A stretch of DNA of 64,000 nt from Rhodococcus sp. 1168 (GCF_002091955.1 NZ_MKKY01000042.1:62001-126000); one strand, 5' to 3'; counted from the stretch's first letter, positions 38,828-53,498 are shown. Made by a program: numbers and translations. Notes: generated by a model not told the origin, from the sequence alone.

Positions 38828-40342
38828 TCAGGACACCATACGTACTGCATACGGAGTCATACCGTCGTAGCGAACGGGCGAAACCTTTACGATGTCACCG
38901 GATTGAGGGGCCTCGAGCATCTTGCCGTCGCCCAGATACAGCGCCACGTGCTGACTGGCGTTCGGCCCATAGAAGATCATGTCCCCGCGCTTCATGTTGG
39001 AGGATGGAACCTGCTTGCCAGCCGTGTATTGATAGCCCGTGTAGTGAGGCAGCGAAATGCCGAGCCCCCCGAACGCGTAGATCATCAATCCGGAACAGTC
39101 GAAGCCGATCTTGTTGTAGTCGCCGTAACTATCGGCCACTCCCCCGTCCCGGATTCCTTTCGTCGGTCCGTTCTCGTCGCCGCCACCCCAGGAATACGGG
39201 ACGCCCAGCTGGGACATTCCGCGATCGATGGCGAGTTCGACTGCGGCACTCCCGGTGAGGGACGGACTCGATTGACCCGAGCTTCGCGGCTTCTTCGGTG
39301 TCGTGGTCGTTGTGGTGCCCGTGCCGCCGGTGGAGTCGCTGCCGACCGGGTCCTGATCTTCGTCGATAGCGGTGTGGGATCGTTGACCTGCTGCTGCGGC
39401 CGCCGCAGCAGCACTCGCAGCCTGGTTCGCTGCAACCCTGGCAGCAGCTTGAACTGCTGCTTGCTTCGCTGCGGCCGCCGCGGCGGCAATGGCTGCATCT
39501 TCTGCTGCCTTCTGTGATTCCCAGGTCGAATACGCGACACGCTGATCGGCAAGTCCTGCCACGTTCGATCGTGCGGAATCGAGCTGACTCTGCGCCGAGT
39601 CACGCTCGCTCTCGATCGCAGCCTTCTGCTCTGCCTGGGCTTGCAACGCGGCGCGCGCTGTCGCTATCGCTTCCTCGGTCTCTGCTTTCTTGGCCTCTGC
39701 GGTCGAGGTTGCGGCATCGGCTCGTTGTTTTGATTCGCGAGCGGCGGAGTCGCGGTTGGCCTGTTCGGTCCTGGCCCGCTGAAGGCCGTCGAGCACAGCG
39801 TTCTGACTGTTCGACAGAACCTTGAGCACCTGCGCGCGATCGAGAATATCGTCCGGTCCACTCGATCCCAAGAATGAGGACACCGAGGCGACGCCCGTCC
39901 CCTGCGTGTAGCTCGACACGGCGAAATCGTTGAACTTTTGCTGTGCAGCCTGAATTCGAACGCCTGCATCGGTGAGTGCCTGCTGAGCAACCACGACAAG
40001 TTGCGCAGCTACGTCGGCGGCATCCCGAGCATTCTGAAGATCGACGAGGGCTTTGTTGACATCCTCGCGTTTGATCGCCACGTCGGCATCGAGTTGGGCG
40101 AGCTGTTGATTCGCAGACGCGACCTGATTGATCAAGGACCCCACTGCACCGAGTTGTTGCTCTACAGCGGATCCTGCGGCGGCGATATCGGAGTCGGAGG
40201 GATTGGGCGGTGGCGGCGGGACAGCGACAGCGGTGCCGGACGCTCCACTGATCAACGCAACAACCATTCCGGCCCCAACGAAAATTCTCGCCGTTTTGGA
40301 GAACGCGCAGCGGTGTGTGCCGCGGAATGCTCGTCGCCTCAA
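38828..40342 (-). CDS. ripA: RipA-like NlpC/P60 peptidoglycan endopeptidase
   Basis: A 504-residue secreted cell-wall hydrolase that cuts D-Glu-mDAP bonds during septum splitting. The TTG start at 40342 has GAGGGAG 8 bases upstream. A signal peptide follows (RIFVGAGMVVALISGASGTAVAV), then a long coiled coil (about residues 45-300), an Ala-rich linker, and a Thr-rich linker. The NlpC/P60 domain has the catalytic triad C416, H465 and E477, with exactly the spacing of RipA (C383/H432/E444). Only one such gene is here, where M. tuberculosis has ripA and ripB. A long structured leader precedes it. Confidence 0.92.
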   Translation of the reverse strand: MRRRAFRGTHRCAFSKTARIFVGAGMVVALISGASGTAVAVPPPPPNPSDSDIAAAGSAVEQQLGAVGSLINQVASANQQLAQLDADVAIKREDVNKALVDLQNARDAADVAAQLVVVAQQALTDAGVRIQAAQQKFNDFAVSSYTQGTGVASVSSFLGSSGPDDILDRAQVLKVLSNSQNAVLDGLQRARTEQANRDSAARESKQRADAATSTAEAKKAETEEAIATARAALQAQAEQKAAIESERDSAQSQLDSARSNVAGLADQRVAYSTWESQKAAEDAAIAAAAAAAKQAAVQAAARVAANQAASAAAAAAAAGQRSHTAIDEDQDPVGSDSTGGTGTTTTTTPKKPRSSGQSSPSLTGSAAVELAIDRGMSQLGVPYSWGGGDENGPTKGIRDGGVADSYGDYNKIGFDCSGLMIYAFGGLGISLPHYTGYQYTAGKQVPSSNMKRGDMIFYGPNASQHVALYLGDGKMLEAPQSGDIVKVSPVRYDGMTPYAVRMVS

Positions 40343-40763
40343 AGTTGTCTCCCTCTGTTCCGGCGCTCGTGACGTTCTAGCGAACGTCGACACCGGAAGA
40401 GTGGACCCGGTACCCACATCGGATACCGGAAATCACGCTCACCGGGCAGGAAGGAAGCACGCAGCATCACCTCAGGTGCAGACCACATCGGTCCCACCAG
40501 AAGCAGGCGTCACCCGAGGCAACTCGGATTGACCCCTGCCTTTTGCGACACTCCTTCCCCAGCAGTGCCAATGGGACCGTACGACACTTTGCACACTAAA
40601 GAAACTCCAGCCACAAAGAACACATATGTAATTCGACCAGCGCGAATGCGCTGAACTCGGTGTTTACACGAAACAGTTTTTTCGACTTTTTTCTACACGC
40701 AAGAAGCGCCCCGACCAGATGGTCGAGGCGTTCGTTCGTGCGCTCTCTGGAAAGAGTCGATCT
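40343..40763 (-). promoter_or_regulatory. 421-bp intergenic leader of ripA, possible c-di-AMP (ydaO-type) riboswitch at about 40415-40565
   Basis: No gene fits in this gap. On the minus strand a nested helix is visible within 40501-40545: GCAGG and CCTGC, then GTCA with TGAC, then CCGA with TCGG, ending in CGGGTGA. This is similar to the GGGTGAA-type element of ydaO riboswitches, which in Actinobacteria often precede NlpC/P60 and rpf genes. A further CCCGG-TGAGC stretch near 40440 could be the second half. The match is by eye and partial. Upstream of it are T-rich tracts (40677-40692). Confidence 0.4.
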
Positions 40764-41354
40764 TCAGCGGTCGAGGGCGGACTCACCGGAGGTGTTGCTC
40801 GGTGCAGTCGGCGACGTATGCCGCTTCGTCTCGTGGAAATCCGATGTCGAGATACTCCGCACCTTGTGGCGCCGGATCTTCGCCACTGCAGTTGCTGCCG
40901 CCCCCGCCGTGACCAGCACCAGGATCAGACCCGTGATCAATCCCCACGGAGTTTGCGGTCCGACCAGCGTGTCGACGAAATTTTCGGCTCCGACGACCGG
41001 ATTGCCCGTGTAGGTGCGATCTTGCCCAGCCTCTAGCGTCACTCGACTGACCGTGTCACTGAAAGACCCCACCTGACCTGGACTCAAGACGAGGACTGTG
41101 CCGCCGTCCTGGGTCCCGACCGCTGTCGCGAGATCACGCAACTGAGAATCGTGGACAGGGTTCTGTTCCATGACCACGATCCCGAGATCGACGCCGTGTT
41201 CTTCAGCTCGCTGGACTACGGCCTGCAGATCGCTCCGAAGTGCCGAAGGCGCACTGACACCGGACTCGGCGATGTCAGCCACGATCGAATCGATGTCTGT
41301 GCCGGGCGGGACTTCGGCGGCCAGCGGAACAAAAGCAAGAATCGGATCAGGCAT
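40764..41354 (-). CDS. Rv1476-like membrane protein (DUF6676-type)
   Basis: A 196-residue protein with an extracytoplasmic-looking N-terminal domain (about 1-125) and one transmembrane helix near residues 137-158 (WGLITGLILVLVTAGAAATA), followed by a basic cytosolic tail. The N-terminal domain (VVMEQNPVHDSQLRDLATAVG, GTVLVLSPGQVGSFSD) is conserved in Mycobacteriales but has no assigned activity. It is always beside ripA and divergent from acn in this lineage. Role in cell-wall control is inferred from position only. Confidence 0.85.
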   Translation of the reverse strand: MPDPILAFVPLAAEVPPGTDIDSIVADIAESGVSAPSALRSDLQAVVQRAEEHGVDLGIVVMEQNPVHDSQLRDLATAVGTQDGGTVLVLSPGQVGSFSDTVSRVTLEAGQDRTYTGNPVVGAENFVDTLVGPQTPWGLITGLILVLVTAGAAATAVAKIRRHKVRSISTSDFHETKRHTSPTAPSNTSGESALDR

Positions 41355-41703
41355 CTCTCGTCCAGTCGCAATAGCGGAGTCGGTGGGTGGCGGTCGTTAC
41401 CGAAGAGTACGAGCGGCCCGTCCGAACCCTACGTCACCGACACCTACCGGGACCGCATTGGACACTCACCGCACGCCTGTAGTGAGGTTGCCCTGCATTG
41501 CGAAGGTAGTGCCACTGCGTGAGGATTGTCGGTGCAGGGCTCGCCGACGCACCATCAGGCCTGCCCTCAGGGTTTCACAGGACAAGCGTACTGTTAGACT
41601 CACAACGAGGCGTTCGGCGCACCGCTCGGTCGCGTAGAAGGTCTCGCTTCAACCGTCGACACAGCCCCGTCGGCGGTGTGCCTCATAGACGAGTGGAGCT
41701 GAA
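41355..41703. promoter_or_regulatory. 349-bp divergent region between the Rv1476-like gene and acnA
   Basis: No gene is supported here. The acnA side holds the AcnR operator and promoter (41578-41600), a leader of about 100 bases, and a GGAG ribosome site before the GTG. In the rest I see no further structure. Confidence 0.6.
41578..41600 (+). promoter_or_regulatory. AcnR operator and -10 of the acnA promoter
   Basis: CAGGACAAGCGTACTG (41578-41593) matches every fixed base of CAGnACnnncGTACTG, the AcnR operator consensus described for Corynebacterium acn. It is followed immediately by TAGACT (41595-41600) as -10, so bound AcnR would block RNA polymerase. The repressor gene lies just downstream of acnA. 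Confidence 0.8.
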
Positions 41704-44514
<2,811 letters not shown>

Positions 44515-44562
44515 GCACTTCTTCAACGCTCAGCGCTGGTGAGTGAACTCGACCAGTGGGCA

Positions 44563-44631
44563 CGCAGAACGCGCACGACCACTTCGAGCCCGGTTCAGGC
44601 TCGAACCGACAGTGGGCGTGCGCGTTCTGCG
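44563..44631. terminator. Large inverted repeat after acnA
   Basis: Outer arms of 15 bp pair perfectly (CGCAGAACGCGCACG/CGTGCGCGTTCTGCG). Nested inside are CCACT/AGTGG and TCGAGCC/GGCTCGA. It lies between acnA and acnR, so it may limit readthrough from acnA into the repressor gene or act as an intergenic repeat. Confidence 0.65.
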
Positions 44632-44671
44632 CTGAAGGCGGGACCACGTATCAGCCGATGAAGGAGGCAGT

Positions 44672-45244
44672 GTGCCGAAGGTCAGCGAGGACCATTTGGC
44701 AGCACGACGTAGCGAGATCCTCGACGGCGCACGACGTTGCTTCGGTGAATTCGGTTACGAGGGAGCGACGGTTCGCCGCCTCGAGGAGACCACTGGCCTG
44801 TCCAGAGGTGCGATCTTTCACCACTTCAAGGACAAGGACGGGTTGTTTCTCGCGCTCGCGCAGGAAGATGCTCGGCGAATGGCGGAAGTGGCTGCTCGTC
44901 AAGGCTTGGTTCAGGTCATGCGAGACATTCTCGAGCAACCCGATCGGTTCGAGTGGCTCGGTACTCGGCTGGAAATAGCGAGGCGCTTACGCACCGACCC
45001 GGAATTCAGGAAGAGCTGGGCGGAGAAATCCTCGGAACTCACCGATGCAACCCTTGCCCGTCTGGAACGTCAGAAAACGGCGGGCAAACTGCGTGAAGAC
45101 GTTCCGAAGGATGTGATGCACGACTATCTCGATCTCGTCCTCGACGGTCTTGTCGCTCGCATCGCCTCCGGTCAGGGAGGACCTAACCTTTCGGCGGTAC
45201 TCGACCTTGTCGAAGCATCGGTTCGCAGGCCCGACAACGCTTAG
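44672..45244 (+). CDS. acnR: TetR-family repressor of aconitase (AcnR)
   Basis: A 190-residue TetR regulator, counterpart of Rv1474c and C. glutamicum AcnR. The GTG start is preceded by AAGGAGG. The N-terminal HTH spans about residues 10-55 (RRSEILDGARRCFGEFGYEG, TTGLSRGAIFHHFKDKDGLF). The C-terminal ligand domain is Arg/Glu-rich. It lies downstream of acnA in the same direction, separated by a large hairpin. Its operator is visible in the acnA promoter. Known AcnR binds citrate-Mg2+, which relieves repression; here this is family knowledge only. Confidence 0.93.
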   Translation: MPKVSEDHLAARRSEILDGARRCFGEFGYEGATVRRLEETTGLSRGAIFHHFKDKDGLFLALAQEDARRMAEVAARQGLVQVMRDILEQPDRFEWLGTRLEIARRLRTDPEFRKSWAEKSSELTDATLARLERQKTAGKLREDVPKDVMHDYLDLVLDGLVARIASGQGGPNLSAVLDLVEASVRRPDNA

Positions 45245-45256
45245 CCCGAGGTACAG

Positions 45257-45517
45257 CTATTCGGTGCTGTGTGACTTCTGCCGATTGGGGCCGCCCCTCG
45301 AACGTAACGCGACACCCGATTCGGCCAGTATCTTGTGCACGAACCCGTAGGATCTACCGAGGTCATGGGCGAGACTGCGAATGCTGGCCCCATCGCAGTA
45401 CTGCTCCTGCAGTGACGCTCGAAGCCGATCGCGCGATTCGCCGGTAATTCGTGCGCCTTTACCGATAGGCGAACCCTCTGATTCGGTGACGGACCCTCGG
45501 GCTGGTAGTGATGGCAT
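45257..45517 (-). CDS. Small helix-turn-helix protein (Rv1473A-like)
   Basis: An 86-residue basic protein starting after GGAGGAACGCC. A clear HTH occupies about residues 40-70 (DGASIRSLAHDLGRSYGFVHKIL), preceded by a LRASLQEQYCD helix and followed by a GVALRSRGGPNRQK basic tail. It matches by position and length the mycobacterial Rv1473A. It probably binds DNA; the target is unknown. It lies beside acnR and the ABC-F gene on the minus strand. Confidence 0.82.
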   Translation of the reverse strand: MPSLPARGSVTESEGSPIGKGARITGESRDRLRASLQEQYCDGASIRSLAHDLGRSYGFVHKILAESGVALRSRGGPNRQKSHSTE

Positions 45518-45610
45518 GGCGTTCCTCCAGTCAGCGACACTTCACTCACCGAACACCCCCGCAGATCCAGGGTAGAGGACGCCATACTTCTGCCACGAGA
45601 AAACCGCCGA

Positions 45611-47242
<1,632 letters not shown>

Positions 47243-47252
47243 GCGGGTGCTC

Positions 47253-47375
47253 CTAGCTATAGCGGGCGAAGTTCGGCGTCTGGCCGTTTACACGAGCGGT
47301 CGAGTCGCAGGCGGTAGCGAACGATGACTCGTCGAAGGTGCGCTGGGCCTGGCCCTGAAACCACTCATGGCCCAT
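47253..47375 (-). CDS. Candidate 40-residue leader peptide upstream of the ABC-F gene
   Basis: ATG at 47375 follows AGGAGG (3-base spacing) and a TAAAAT -10 at 47388-47393. The frame reads MGHEWFQGQAQRTFDESSFA and continues to YS, with TAG at 47253-47255. That stop overlaps the ABC-F ribosome site (TAGGAG), 11 bases before its GTG. The geometry is that of an attenuator or reinitiation leader; coding is unproven. A second ATG 7 bases in could start a different frame. Confidence 0.4.
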   Translation of the reverse strand: MGHEWFQGQAQRTFDESSFATACDSTARVNGQTPNFARYS

Positions 47376-47387
47376 GAACCTCCTATT

Positions 47388-47393
47388 TTAACC
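47388..47393 (-). promoter_or_regulatory. -10 hexamer of the ABC-F operon
   Basis: TAAAAT on the minus strand immediately precedes AGGAGG and the leader ATG (9 bases from hexamer to ATG), predicting a very short 5' leader. Confidence 0.5.
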
Positions 47394-47448
47394 CCTTGGG
47401 GCCGTGCTACCGACCGTCCGAGCAGTGACACCGGTAACGTCTTTAGTC

Positions 47449-48240
47449 ATGACCGCCGCAAAAACAGCCCAAGAACAGGATCTAGCAGGCCGAGTGGCTC
47501 TCGTCACCGGTGCCAGCCGAGGAATCGGCAAGGCAATCGCCGCCGAGCTGCTCGCCCGAGGCGCACGTGTGACGATCACCGCTCGTAAACCGGAACCGCT
47601 GGCCGAGGCGGCCCGCCAACTCGGCGAAGCCACCGAAAACGGGACCGACAGGGTCCTGGCAATTGCAGGCAATGCCGGTGATGCGGACTCCCGTCGCGAC
47701 TCGGTGGACAAGACGATCGAGGTATTCGGTTCGCTCGACATCCTGATCAACAACACCGGCATCAATCCTGTCTACGGTTCGCTGATGGACGCCGACCTCG
47801 ACGGTGTCAAGAAGATCTTCGACACCAATGTCGTCGCCACATTGGGGTACATCCAGGAGGCCTACCGAGCCTGGATGGGCGCGCACGGTGGTGCCGTAGT
47901 GAACGTCGCGAGCGTCGCGGGCCTGCGCTCCACGGGTGTGATCGCTGCGTACGGCGCTTCCAAAGCGGCCCTGATCCGCTTGACCGAAGAACTCGCGTGG
48001 CAGCTGGGACCATCGATTCGAGTGAACGCGGTCGCACCGGGCGTGGTGAAGACGAAGTTCGCCGAGGCACTGGTGGCTGGAGGTGAGGAGCAAGCCGCTG
48101 CGGTATATCCGATGAAGCGGCTCGGATCTCCAGAAGACGTCGCAAGCCTGGTGGGATTCCTCGTATCCGACGCATCGTCCTGGATCACCGGCGAAACTGT
48201 CCGAGTGGACGGCGGATTGCTGGCCACCGGCGGACTGTGA
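47449..48240 (+). CDS. SDR-family oxidoreductase
   Basis: A 263-residue classical SDR of FabG type. ALVTGASRGIGKAIA binds the cofactor, NNTGINP is the structural NNAG variant, and VNVASVAGLRSTGVIAAYGASKAAL gives catalytic Ser, Tyr and Lys. WITGETVRVDGGLLATGG is the usual C-terminal end. A TAACGT hexamer 8 bases before ATG 47449 suggests a leaderless start; the frame upstream to 47404 lacks support. Its stop overlaps the lycopene-cyclase-like start (GTGA), suggesting a linked role. Substrate unknown. Confidence 0.88.
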   Translation: MTAAKTAQEQDLAGRVALVTGASRGIGKAIAAELLARGARVTITARKPEPLAEAARQLGEATENGTDRVLAIAGNAGDADSRRDSVDKTIEVFGSLDILINNTGINPVYGSLMDADLDGVKKIFDTNVVATLGYIQEAYRAWMGAHGGAVVNVASVAGLRSTGVIAAYGASKAALIRLTEELAWQLGPSIRVNAVAPGVVKTKFAEALVAGGEEQAAAVYPMKRLGSPEDVASLVGFLVSDASSWITGETVRVDGGLLATGGL

Positions 48241-49436
48241 ACGATTCAACGATGTCCGAGGACGTCGCGGCGGACCTCGTCGTGGTTGGGCTCGGCCCGG
48301 CTGGTCGTGCTCTCGCACATCGAGCGTCCGCCGCCGGGGTCGACGTCGTAGCCATCGATCCTCATCCGAACAGGCGCTGGACCCCGACATATTCAGCCTG
48401 GTCGGACGAGCTTCCACATTGGCTCCCCGCCACAGCCGTCGCGTCGACCATCGCTCGCCCGGCGGCGTGGACGGTCCGACGTCACACGATCGATCGGCCG
48501 TATTGCGTCCTCGACACCGCTGCGTTGCAACAGGCGCTCAGCGAAGGATCTGCTCGTGTGCTCCGGGGAACAGCCACATCGGTGACCAAGGACGCTGTTC
48601 GTCTCGCTGACGGGAGAACGGTCACCGGACGCACGATTGTCGACGCACGCGGATCCGCAGGCGTAGTGGGTCTTGCCGAGCAGACGGCATACGGCATCGT
48701 CGTCGATCGCTCGGCGGGTGTTGCGCTCCTGGAGGACACCAGTGCGTGGTTCATGGACTGGCGATACGACAATGGCACCTCGCCTGCGGAGGTACCGAGC
48801 TTTCTGTATGCAGTCCCGCTCGACGACGATCGATTCTTGCTCGAAGAGACCTGCCTTGTCGGGAATCCGCCACTGGGCCTCGATGTCCTACGAGATCGCC
48901 TCGCGAAACGATTACACAACCGGGGTGCCCGCCCAACGGGGACCGAGCCTATCGAACGCGTCCGGTTCTCGGTACAACCTCCAAGACAACACAAACGTGA
49001 ACGCGGTACTGTGCGGTTCGGCGCACGATCCAGTCTCATGCACCCGGCTACCGGCTACAGCGTCGCAGCATCATTGGCCGCGGCCGACACTGTTGTCGCG
49101 ACACTCCGCACCGGGAATTCCGTTCGCCCCCTTTCAGTTTGGGCGGTCCAACGTCTGCGCAACCTCGGGCTACGTACCGCACTCAACCTCGAACCTGAGC
49201 TGATCCCCCACTTCTTCGCCAGCTTCTTCGAGCTTCCGGTCGCCCAGCAGACTGCCTACCTGTCCAATCGAGCAGATCCAGTTGCGACGATGAACGCAAT
49301 GATGCGAATGTTCCCGACGCTGCCACCACGAGCTCGCATGGCGATAGCGCGAACGGTAGTGAATCCGCGGCGGGGAAACGGCCACCACCTGTCGTCTCGA
49401 CAACGCAACACTCGACACGACACCCGTGCCTCGTGA
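48237..49436 (+). CDS. crtL: Lycopene cyclase (CrtL-type flavoprotein)
   Basis: A 399-residue FAD/NAD(P)-binding protein of the plant-type CrtL lycopene cyclase family, which in Rhodococcus gives monocyclic carotenoids. N-terminal dinucleotide motif VVVGLGPAGRALAHRA, then TYSAWSDELPHWLP, PYCVLDTAAL, VDARGS, FMDWRYDNG, and FGARSSLMHPATGYSVAASL with the conserved HPxTGYS. The GTG start overlaps the preceding SDR stop. No other carotenoid gene is in the window, so crtE/crtB/crtI must be elsewhere. The Arg/His-rich C-terminal end is not informative. Confidence 0.9.
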   Translation: MNDSTMSEDVAADLVVVGLGPAGRALAHRASAAGVDVVAIDPHPNRRWTPTYSAWSDELPHWLPATAVASTIARPAAWTVRRHTIDRPYCVLDTAALQQALSEGSARVLRGTATSVTKDAVRLADGRTVTGRTIVDARGSAGVVGLAEQTAYGIVVDRSAGVALLEDTSAWFMDWRYDNGTSPAEVPSFLYAVPLDDDRFLLEETCLVGNPPLGLDVLRDRLAKRLHNRGARPTGTEPIERVRFSVQPPRQHKRERGTVRFGARSSLMHPATGYSVAASLAAADTVVATLRTGNSVRPLSVWAVQRLRNLGLRTALNLEPELIPHFFASFFELPVAQQTAYLSNRADPVATMNAMMRMFPTLPPRARMAIARTVVNPRRGNGHHLSSRQRNTRHDTRAS

Positions 49437-49439
49437 ATC

Positions 49440-50396
49440 ATGAACCTCATGCGTTCCATATGGAAGGGATCTATCGCCTTCGGCCTCGTCAACGTGCCGG
49501 TGAAGGTGTACTCCGCGACGGAGACACACGACATCCGGTTCCATCAGGTACACGCGAAAGACGGCGGTCGTATCAAATACGATCGTGTGTGCTCCGAATG
49601 CGGCAAGTCGGTGCAGTTCGCCGACATCGACAAGGCGTACGACTCACCCGACGGTGAACGCGTTATCCTGACAGACGAAGATTTCGACAAGCTCCCTGCC
49701 GCCGAAAAACACGAGATTCCAGTCCTGGAATTCGTCCCCACCGAACAAATCGATCCCATCCTGTACGACAAGAGCTATTTCCTCGAACCCGACTCTTCGT
49801 CGCCGAAGGCATATGTGCTGTTGCGACAGACGCTCCTGGATACGGAACGTACCGCGCTGGTGCATTTCACCTTGCGGCAGAAGACGCGACTGGCGGCCTT
49901 GCGGGTTCGCGACAATACTCTCGTGATCCAGACATTGCTGTGGCCGGACGAGGTGCGGGCCGCGGAGTTTCCCTCGCTGGACGACGCACCCGAAGCACGG
50001 CCTCGGGAAGTCAAGATGGCTACCTCACTGGTAGAGAGTATGTCGGCAGAGTTCGATCCCACGGAGTACACCGACGACTACCAAATCGAACTACGCAAGC
50101 TGATCGAAGACACGATCGAAAACGGTGGAGAGAAGGTCGTCCACCCTGAGGGCGAGACCACCAGCGACGGCGAAGATGCCGAGGTCGTCGACTTGGTAGC
50201 TGCTCTCCAACGCAGCGTCGAAGCGGCGGGCAAGAACGCCAAGACGGCGAAGAAAGATGCGCCGGAAAAGAAAACTCCTCCGACGAAGACGGCTGCAAAG
50301 AAAGAGACGACTGGAAAGAAAGCACCCGCCAAAAAGGCTGCGCCGACAAAACAATCTGCTGCCGACAAGTCGACGCCGGCTCGAAAAGGGGCGTGA
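49440..50396 (+). CDS. ku: Ku protein of bacterial non-homologous end joining
   Basis: A 318-residue DNA double-strand-break end-binding protein, homodimeric ring, partner of LigD. The core begins SIWKGSIAFGLVNVPVKVYSA; ATG at 49440 or 49449 are both possible (the M. tuberculosis homologue corresponds to 49449). Zn-like CSECGK, FVPTEQIDPILYDKSYFLEP, and VHFTLRQKTRLAALRVRD are typical. Residues about 255-318 are a Lys/Ala/Pro-rich tail with KK repeats, as in other extended actinobacterial Ku proteins that bind DNA nonspecifically. LigD is not adjacent. Confidence 0.95.
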   Translation: MNLMRSIWKGSIAFGLVNVPVKVYSATETHDIRFHQVHAKDGGRIKYDRVCSECGKSVQFADIDKAYDSPDGERVILTDEDFDKLPAAEKHEIPVLEFVPTEQIDPILYDKSYFLEPDSSSPKAYVLLRQTLLDTERTALVHFTLRQKTRLAALRVRDNTLVIQTLLWPDEVRAAEFPSLDDAPEARPREVKMATSLVESMSAEFDPTEYTDDYQIELRKLIEDTIENGGEKVVHPEGETTSDGEDAEVVDLVAALQRSVEAAGKNAKTAKKDAPEKKTPPTKTAAKKETTGKKAPAKKAAPTKQSAADKSTPARKGA

Positions 50397-50455
50397 CCGG
50401 ATCCTGCAACATCGACAACCCTGCAGCCCGCGAAGCTAAGACGCTTCCAGTGCCG

Positions 50456-50504
50456 GTAAGTTCACCGGTACGTTCAGAATTTCCGAACGTACCGGTGAAC
50501 TTAC
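50456..50504. terminator. 20-bp perfect palindrome between ku and sufT
   Basis: GTAAGTTCACCGGTACGTTC pairs perfectly with 50485-50504 around a 9-base loop (AGAATTTCC). ACCGGT occurs within each arm. It lies between convergent genes and has no U tract. It may be a bidirectional terminator or an intergenic repeat family. Confidence 0.7.
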
Positions 50505-50529
50505 GCGTCACAACCTCTCGGAGGCAAGG

Positions 50530-50970
50530 TCACACGGTGAAGCCGAGGGCTCTGAGCTGCTCACGTCCGTCGTCGGTGATCTTGTCCGGTCCCCAAGGCG
50601 GCATCCAGACCCAATTGATCTTCAGGTCGGCGCATAGGCCGCTTCGCACCAGCGCGCCACGCGCCTGATCTTCGATAACGTCTGTCAGCGGGCACGCGGC
50701 CGAAGTCAGCGTCATGTCGACCGTGACGATGTCGTCGGCGTCGATATTGATGTCGTACACCAGACCGAGGTCGACGACATTGATCCCGAGTTCGGGGTCT
50801 ACGACATCGCGCATTGCCTCTTCGAGGTCTTCGAGAACCTTGATCTCATCCGGGGTGAGAGATGCAGGCACCGCCGTAGGCGACGACTCGGCCACGGCCG
50901 ACCCTGCCAAGTCGGTTTCCGGGGCGGCAGTGCCACCGTCCTGCGAATCGGTTATCTGTGTCTGGGTCAT
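50530..50970 (-). CDS. sufT: SufT-like iron-sulfur assembly factor (DUF59/MIP18)
   Basis: A 146-residue protein with a DUF59 domain: EEAMRDVVDPELGINVVDLG, VTVDMTLTSAACPLTDVIEDQ with conserved Cys, and NWVWMPPWGPDKITDDGREQ. The N-terminal 35 residues are Ser/Ala-rich and probably disordered. ATG at 50970 has GGAGG upstream and overlaps the sufU stop. It is the last gene of the suf operon and helps mature FeS proteins. Counterpart of Rv1466. Confidence 0.93.
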   Translation of the reverse strand: MTQTQITDSQDGGTAAPETDLAGSAVAESSPTAVPASLTPDEIKVLEDLEEAMRDVVDPELGINVVDLGLVYDINIDADDIVTVDMTLTSAACPLTDVIEDQARGALVRSGLCADLKINWVWMPPWGPDKITDDGREQLRALGFTV

Positions 50971-51443
50971 ACTTGTCCTCCGGATCGTGCGGGTACTGCG
51001 GGAGTCTCTTCTACTATTCGAACAACCGCATCCTTGAAAGCCATCCATCCGAGCAGCGCACACTTGACGCGGGCCGGATATTTGGACACTCCGACGAACG
51101 CGATTCCATCACCGATCACATCCTCATCGCCATCCACGGTACCCCTGCTGCCGACCATTTCACTGAAGGCATCCACGACTCTCAACGCTTGCTCGACAGG
51201 TAGTCCGATGACCTGATCCGTCAGGACCGAAGTCGCGGCCTGACTGATCGAACAGCCCTGACCGTCGTATGACACATCAGTGACGATGCCGCCATCATCG
51301 ATATTCACCCGCAATGTCACCTCGTCGCCGCAAGTCGGGTTCACGTGGTGGACCTCGGCTCCGAACGGCTCGCGAAGTCCGCGCCCGTGCGGATGTTTGT
51401 AGTGGTCGAGAATGACCTCTTGATACATCTGTTCCATACGCAT
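50967..51443 (-). CDS. sufU: SufU-type sulfur-transfer/FeS scaffold protein
   Basis: A 158-residue IscU-like protein. The three zinc/sulfur-accepting cysteines are in NPTCGDEV, GQGCSISQAATS and RVKCALLGWMAF, with the aspartate of the first motif. ATG 51443 (MRMEQMYQEVILDHYKHP) is one base after the sufS stop. The upstream frame lies within sufS and is rejected. SufU takes sulfur from SufS. It ends in an ATGA overlap with sufT. Confidence 0.95.
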   Translation of the reverse strand: MRMEQMYQEVILDHYKHPHGRGLREPFGAEVHHVNPTCGDEVTLRVNIDDGGIVTDVSYDGQGCSISQAATSVLTDQVIGLPVEQALRVVDAFSEMVGSRGTVDGDEDVIGDGIAFVGVSKYPARVKCALLGWMAFKDAVVRIVEETPAVPARSGGQV

Positions 51444-51444
51444 A

Positions 51445-53498
<2,054 letters not shown>

